NCBI RefSeq assembly: GCF_032854445.1
Contig: NC_088300.1
Coordinates: 52,610,984-52,674,983 of the forward strand
Direction of reading: 5' to 3'
DNA length: 64,000 bases
Source: Liolophura sinensis
Taxonomy: Eukaryota > Mollusca > Polyplacophora > Chitonida > Chitonidae
Positions within the stretch are counted from its first letter, which is position 1. Each line of letters opens with the position of its first letter. Below the pieces are notes generated by a model that was given only the letters and a program-made list of their open reading frames with translations, was not told the origin of the DNA and ran no database searches. Below, piece after piece: positions 60,598 through 64,000 of this stretch. Position numbers and translations under genes: made by a program.

Positions 60598-60822
60598 GGC
60601 CCCGGAATCACAAAGCAATCTTAGACTTAAGTCAAAATTTCAAACTAATTTAAAACTCTTATCTTTGATCTGACAGGGTCATAAAATTGCCTGATAACGT
60701 AAATTCTGGATAAGATATTGTACAACAAATTTCATTTACAGTACAGAAAGGAACATGCCAAATTTATAGATTAAAGTTTTGACCTAAGCTTAATTTCGCT
60801 TCGTGATCTTGGGGTCTAGGCC
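60598..60822. mobile_element. MITE-like element with GGCCCCGGAATCACAAAG arms
   Basis: The left arm begins GGCCCCGGAATCACAAAGC (60598) and runs to about 60640. The right arm (60773-60822) reads its imperfect reverse complement (GATCACGAAGC..GCTTAGGTCAAAACTTT when inverted). The interior is non-coding. Long imperfect arms are typical of foldback or MITE families. Confidence 0.65.
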
Positions 60823-63319
60823 TATAAGACCCTTACCTAACATATTATGATTTTTTGTTCATCTACTTTCATTTCAATAGATAAACTCAATAGAATTTAA
60901 GCACAAAAACGAAACGTGTAAATCATCCATAGTATAAATCAGTCAATTCAGAACTCCCCAAGCGTAACAAACTGGGGGCTCGGCCCAATAGTAGGCGTAC
61001 CTTTGTGGCACGCCGCATTCAAAGGGAGACAACTTTGCCATGACTATTAGCTTACTCGGCGCCGTTCAATGATATCCAGCAGTTGCTCAAATGTCTTTCA
61101 GATAAATTCTGTTCCATATTTGACATTTAAATAAAACTAAATATAAAGTATCTCACTATTCGCAAGCGTATCCCAGTTTCCATGGGAATATCAGAACTCT
61201 TATCTGAAATAACGACTGCTCCCTGGGAAATCCCAACACTGTTTTTTGTAAGCGTGCGAGATCGGCTGTCTTGAGAAGTTGTTAATGTTTACGTGTGCCT
61301 TAGTAATAACAGTTGACTGTGTGTGAGTCGGACTGTCATTCAACACGGAGGAACGTTGAAAACCGGTAGCAAAACCAGCTGAAATCGAAAAGAGGGTATA
61401 TTCAGTTCAAAGGTAGGGTGACATGTACTTACATGTAGAACAAGTAGGCCTATAAATTGGCAACCGGTCTTGAAGGGCCTTGCCGCTTCAAGTAAAGGAC
61501 TAATGTCTGTAAGGCAAATTAGTCACTCTCCAACAAACCTTTTAATAGCAGCCTTGTATAGCCGCCATATAGCTCACAGGCCTGACCACATACATGTGAA
61601 AAGCAAACTCTCTTAGCAAAACTAGCCTAACTTTCACTTTTGGTTTTAGATCCCTGCCTATCTCACACTCGTCTAATATCCCTCGTCGCTCTCTGTGCTC
61701 GCTTTACACATTTCATATAAAAGCTGTAGTGGATCTTCATTTAGATGAAGTATATTATGAAGTATTCATTATACATGAAGTAGTGTATTCTTGAGGACGA
61801 CCTAATTACCAATTCAGTGAATAAAAACATTTAAACAAAATCCCGAACCTATGACTTGCTTTCACTTTTGGTTTTCCCACTCTGAAGACCTTAGTCTGTA
61901 TATAACTCTGTCACCACTGCAGTTGTGTATAGCTATTACATCAGTTCTAAATCCGTATGCGTACGTCGTTTCAAATAAGACCGAGTAATGATAAAACACA
62001 AAGTCATAAGCCTAACAGACTTACTCCATATACATTTTCCATTTAGACGAAGATTATCTGGAATATAGACGAAGAAAGACGTGAATATCTCCGAAAGGGT
62101 CCCCAGATAAGTACAGAAGACAATTTTGAACTACATGCTTAAGGTGCCTCTTTAGGACATTGGACAATTGAGGGCATTAAGTAGTACCGGTAATAACAAG
62201 GAATTTAATACACACATGATGGGTCACAGATTTGCCGCTTATTCCTAATAAGATGTGCACTGACAAAACACACTTAACACGTCATTAATTTATCATTTAG
62301 TTTACCTCTGGGCGAACAATTCTAACCTAGAACTGTTGGGTAACGACAACTGCATTATCATTACCACTCAGTATGTCTATGCCAAGCAATGTCAGGTATA
62401 GTGGAGAGGCCAGTGTATAGTGGTTTTCCTCAGGTTTCCTTCATCCCATTAGGTGTCATATAAGTGATATATTCTTGAGTAGGACGTAACCAATAAATGA
62501 ATAAATGGATTATTTGTTTATAATTTTTCCGCGCTTCGTGCGGGAGATTATAAATATGGTTTTTTTTTTAGGTTTTTAAAGCTTTCCGTAAGTGTAGATA
62601 TAAAAAGTTTGAAACGTAGTATAATTCACTTGGCACATTGCAGGTCTGGTCATGGTTAAAAACAACGAAAAGTCACCAATCTTCATCAGGAATAATTTCA
62701 ATGTCTCGTTGCTTAAATGGATTTTATGGTTTGTGAAAATGTAGGTGGTAATAAGCTGAAACTGGGTCATAAAATTACCAAAACTATAGTGACCCAGCAA
62801 TGTCGAGTGAAAAGAACACGGGTTCCGTGAAAATACCCGTCAAATTTTATGTTGTAATTTTTTTTGTAATTTCTCCAGACTGAACGAGGTCATAAGACGA
62901 GAATAGGACTTCGGGTAACCCTGTGGGCCCTTCTTGGACCACTGACTTATTGCTTTTAGTGTAAGATCTTGGCTTTGGTGTTGACATATCGGCATATATA
63001 TTTGGCTACAGATAACCAAAGAAATAAGCAGCGACAACATTAGGCCCAGGCCATGTTCCTCATGCTCGGGCTCCTCTTTTCTACGGTAACTGTTTCCCTT
63101 TCACAAGTAGAAGAGCTACGTGATACAGCTAAGCAAGATGCCGCGTAATGAAGATGGTGAAATGGTAAAATTGTTAAGCTTAGAGTACTTTTAATGCAAC
63201 TTGTAAGATTGTCCTCATTCATTGCAAAGTACCGTATTTAATTACATCAAGTATAATTTTTCCATATGAGAAATCGTTTTAGCATTTCTTTTAAATATAT
63301 TTTGTTTCTGCATGTACAG
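60823..63319 (+). other. Upstream flank / 5' UTR intron of the BTB gene
   Basis: Non-coding sequence leading to the acceptor at 63319. A donor-like AAAG|GTAGGG at 61413/61414 could end a non-coding first exon in a more balanced stretch (about 60950-61420), but this is a guess from sequence alone. A SINE 3' fragment lies at 62428-62508. No coding exon is recognised. Confidence 0.3.
62428..62508 (+). mobile_element. SINE family A 3' fragment
   Basis: CAGGTTTCCTTCATCCCATT, GTCATATAAGTGATATATTC, TTGAGTAGGACGTAACCAAT and an AAATGAATAAATG tail; the CCGCCG core is deleted. Confidence 0.75.
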
Positions 63320-63351
63320 AATCGTAGATCTGAACAGGCTGATCAACCGTC

Positions 63352-63896
63352 ATGGCAGATAATCTCCTGAGACAACCAGTGGAAGCAGTGTTAGCCAAAG
63401 CTGCTAAGCCAGTGGAGGAGGTTGTGGCCCAAACTACCAACCCAGTGGAGGAGGTGTTAGCCCAAACCCCCGAGCCAGTGGAGCTAGTGTTACCCCAAGA
63501 GGTGGAGGTGGAGTTGCAGGGGGCACAGGCTAATGCCAGTTCTGACAGTGACACGTTCAGCTGTGCTAGTGACACTTCATCTGACACCGAGACGTCGCCA
63601 AAGACGACGCCTTCCAGCAGTGTGCCACCAACGTTCGACATCATCCAACACAAAGATTGGCAACTGAATAAGTCTCTTGCTGAATGTATGGGCTACCTGC
63701 TGTCGACGGAGCGCTTCACAGATGTGGCCTTTATTTTTCCTGCTGAAGATCCAGACGTCCGCCTACCAGCCCATAAGGTCATCTTGGCTGCGCGTAGCCC
63801 GTATATGGAGGCTTTGTTTTTTGGGCGGTTGGCCACAACGAAAAACGAAGTAGAAATTCCGGGTTATTCTTACCAAGCGTTTCACGACTTCATTAA
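63352..63896 (+). CDS. BTB/POZ-domain protein, first coding exon (gene continues beyond window)
   Basis: Start ATG at 63352 (MADNLLRQ). Just upstream, CATGTACAG at 63311-63319 looks like a splice acceptor, so 63320-63351 is probably the 5' UTR part of this exon. Residues 8-51 are four tandem 11-residue repeats of the form xPVEEVLAQTx, ending in an acidic QEVEVEL. Residues 62-91 are a Ser/Thr/Asp-rich linker. From residue 102 the protein reads DWQLNKSLAE, then RFTDVAFIFP, then RLPAHKVILAARSPYMEALFFG and TKNEVEIPGYSYQAFHDFIK. This is the front half of a BTB/POZ fold, including the LPAHKVILAARSP dimerisation core. The arrangement resembles BTBD1/2/3/6-type proteins, which act as substrate adaptors for Cullin-3 ligases; the exact subfamily is uncertain. 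The exon ends at a strong GTAAGT donor (63897), phase 2; a TAA lies inside that donor, so an unspliced reading would stop there. The rest of the BTB domain and any BACK/PHR domain lie outside the window. Confidence 0.82.
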
Positions 63897-63914
63897 GTAA
63901 GTGATGTCTGCTCA

Positions 63915-64000
63915 GGGGCCTGTTGTTCAAAAGTGTTAATTAAACTGACCTAGCTGAAATCTTAATTTCATCTTCATTCTAATACAAACTAAATGACAGT
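63915..64000 (+). mobile_element. Left arm of a MITE-like element, cut by the window edge
   Basis: GGGGCCTGTTGTTCAAAAGT matches the arm of the element at 48391-48608 (GCCCAGTTGTTCGAAA). It sits in the BTB gene's first intron; the right arm should lie beyond the window. Confidence 0.45.

Noticed and set aside
63291-63653. 120-codon minus-strand open frame
   Set aside because: Antisense to the BTB exon; its Thr/Ser/Gly repeats mirror the PVEEVLAQT repeats.
1-64000. A second NKL homeobox gene such as Lbx linked to Tlx
   Set aside because: No other homeodomain recognition-helix sequence was found in the open frames or by eye; the neighbour may lie outside the window.

Overview
This window is AT-rich, intron-containing animal DNA. 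It contains one clearly recognisable developmental gene, the 5' end of a second gene, and a large amount of repeat-filled non-coding sequence. The proteins and repeats suggest a lophotrochozoan, most likely a mollusc. This rests on a recurring tRNA-derived SINE whose 3' core resembles repeats I associate with mollusc genomes, a single invertebrate-type Tlx gene, and dispersed palindromic elements. I cannot name the species from sequence alone. There are no operons, no CRISPR array, and no bacterial-type genes or signals.

Layout. Positions 1-18.5 kb are intergenic. They hold SINE copies, a ~350-bp dispersed/tandem repeat, a 69-bp/39-bp minisatellite at 10.56-11.33 kb, and balanced-composition stretches that may be regulatory. 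Positions 18,515-29,107 (minus strand) carry a complete three-exon Tlx (T-cell leukemia homeobox / Hox11 class) gene. It joins 29107-28654, 27387-27171 and 18770-18515 into a 308-residue protein. The exons fit through splice phases 1 and 2, and the protein has an eh1-like motif, a PWM hexapeptide and a homeodomain with Thr47. Intron 2 is 8.4 kb and contains repeats and candidate regulatory DNA.

Positions 29.1-63.3 kb form a ~34 kb gene desert upstream of Tlx, with no coding exon I can support. It contains several repeat classes: SINE family A (core motif near CCGCCGTCGTATAAGTG); SINE family B (two copies on opposite strands, at 49.1 and 57.5 kb, each with target-site duplications); a 29-bp minisatellite with a 117-bp higher-order period (49.9-50.4 kb); a 69/75-bp satellite with a 213-bp higher-order repeat (58.4-59.4 kb); AT microsatellites, one inside a nested inverted repeat; and MITE-like inverted repeats. 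At the right edge (63,352 onward, plus strand) starts a BTB/POZ gene of the BTBD1/2/3/6 type. It has an N-terminal run of four 11-residue repeats and continues past the window through a GTAAGT donor.

The two genes show no evident functional link. The most plausible function for the surrounding non-repetitive DNA is cis-regulation of Tlx, which is inference. I found no convincing undescribed molecular system. The most original material is the repeat biology.
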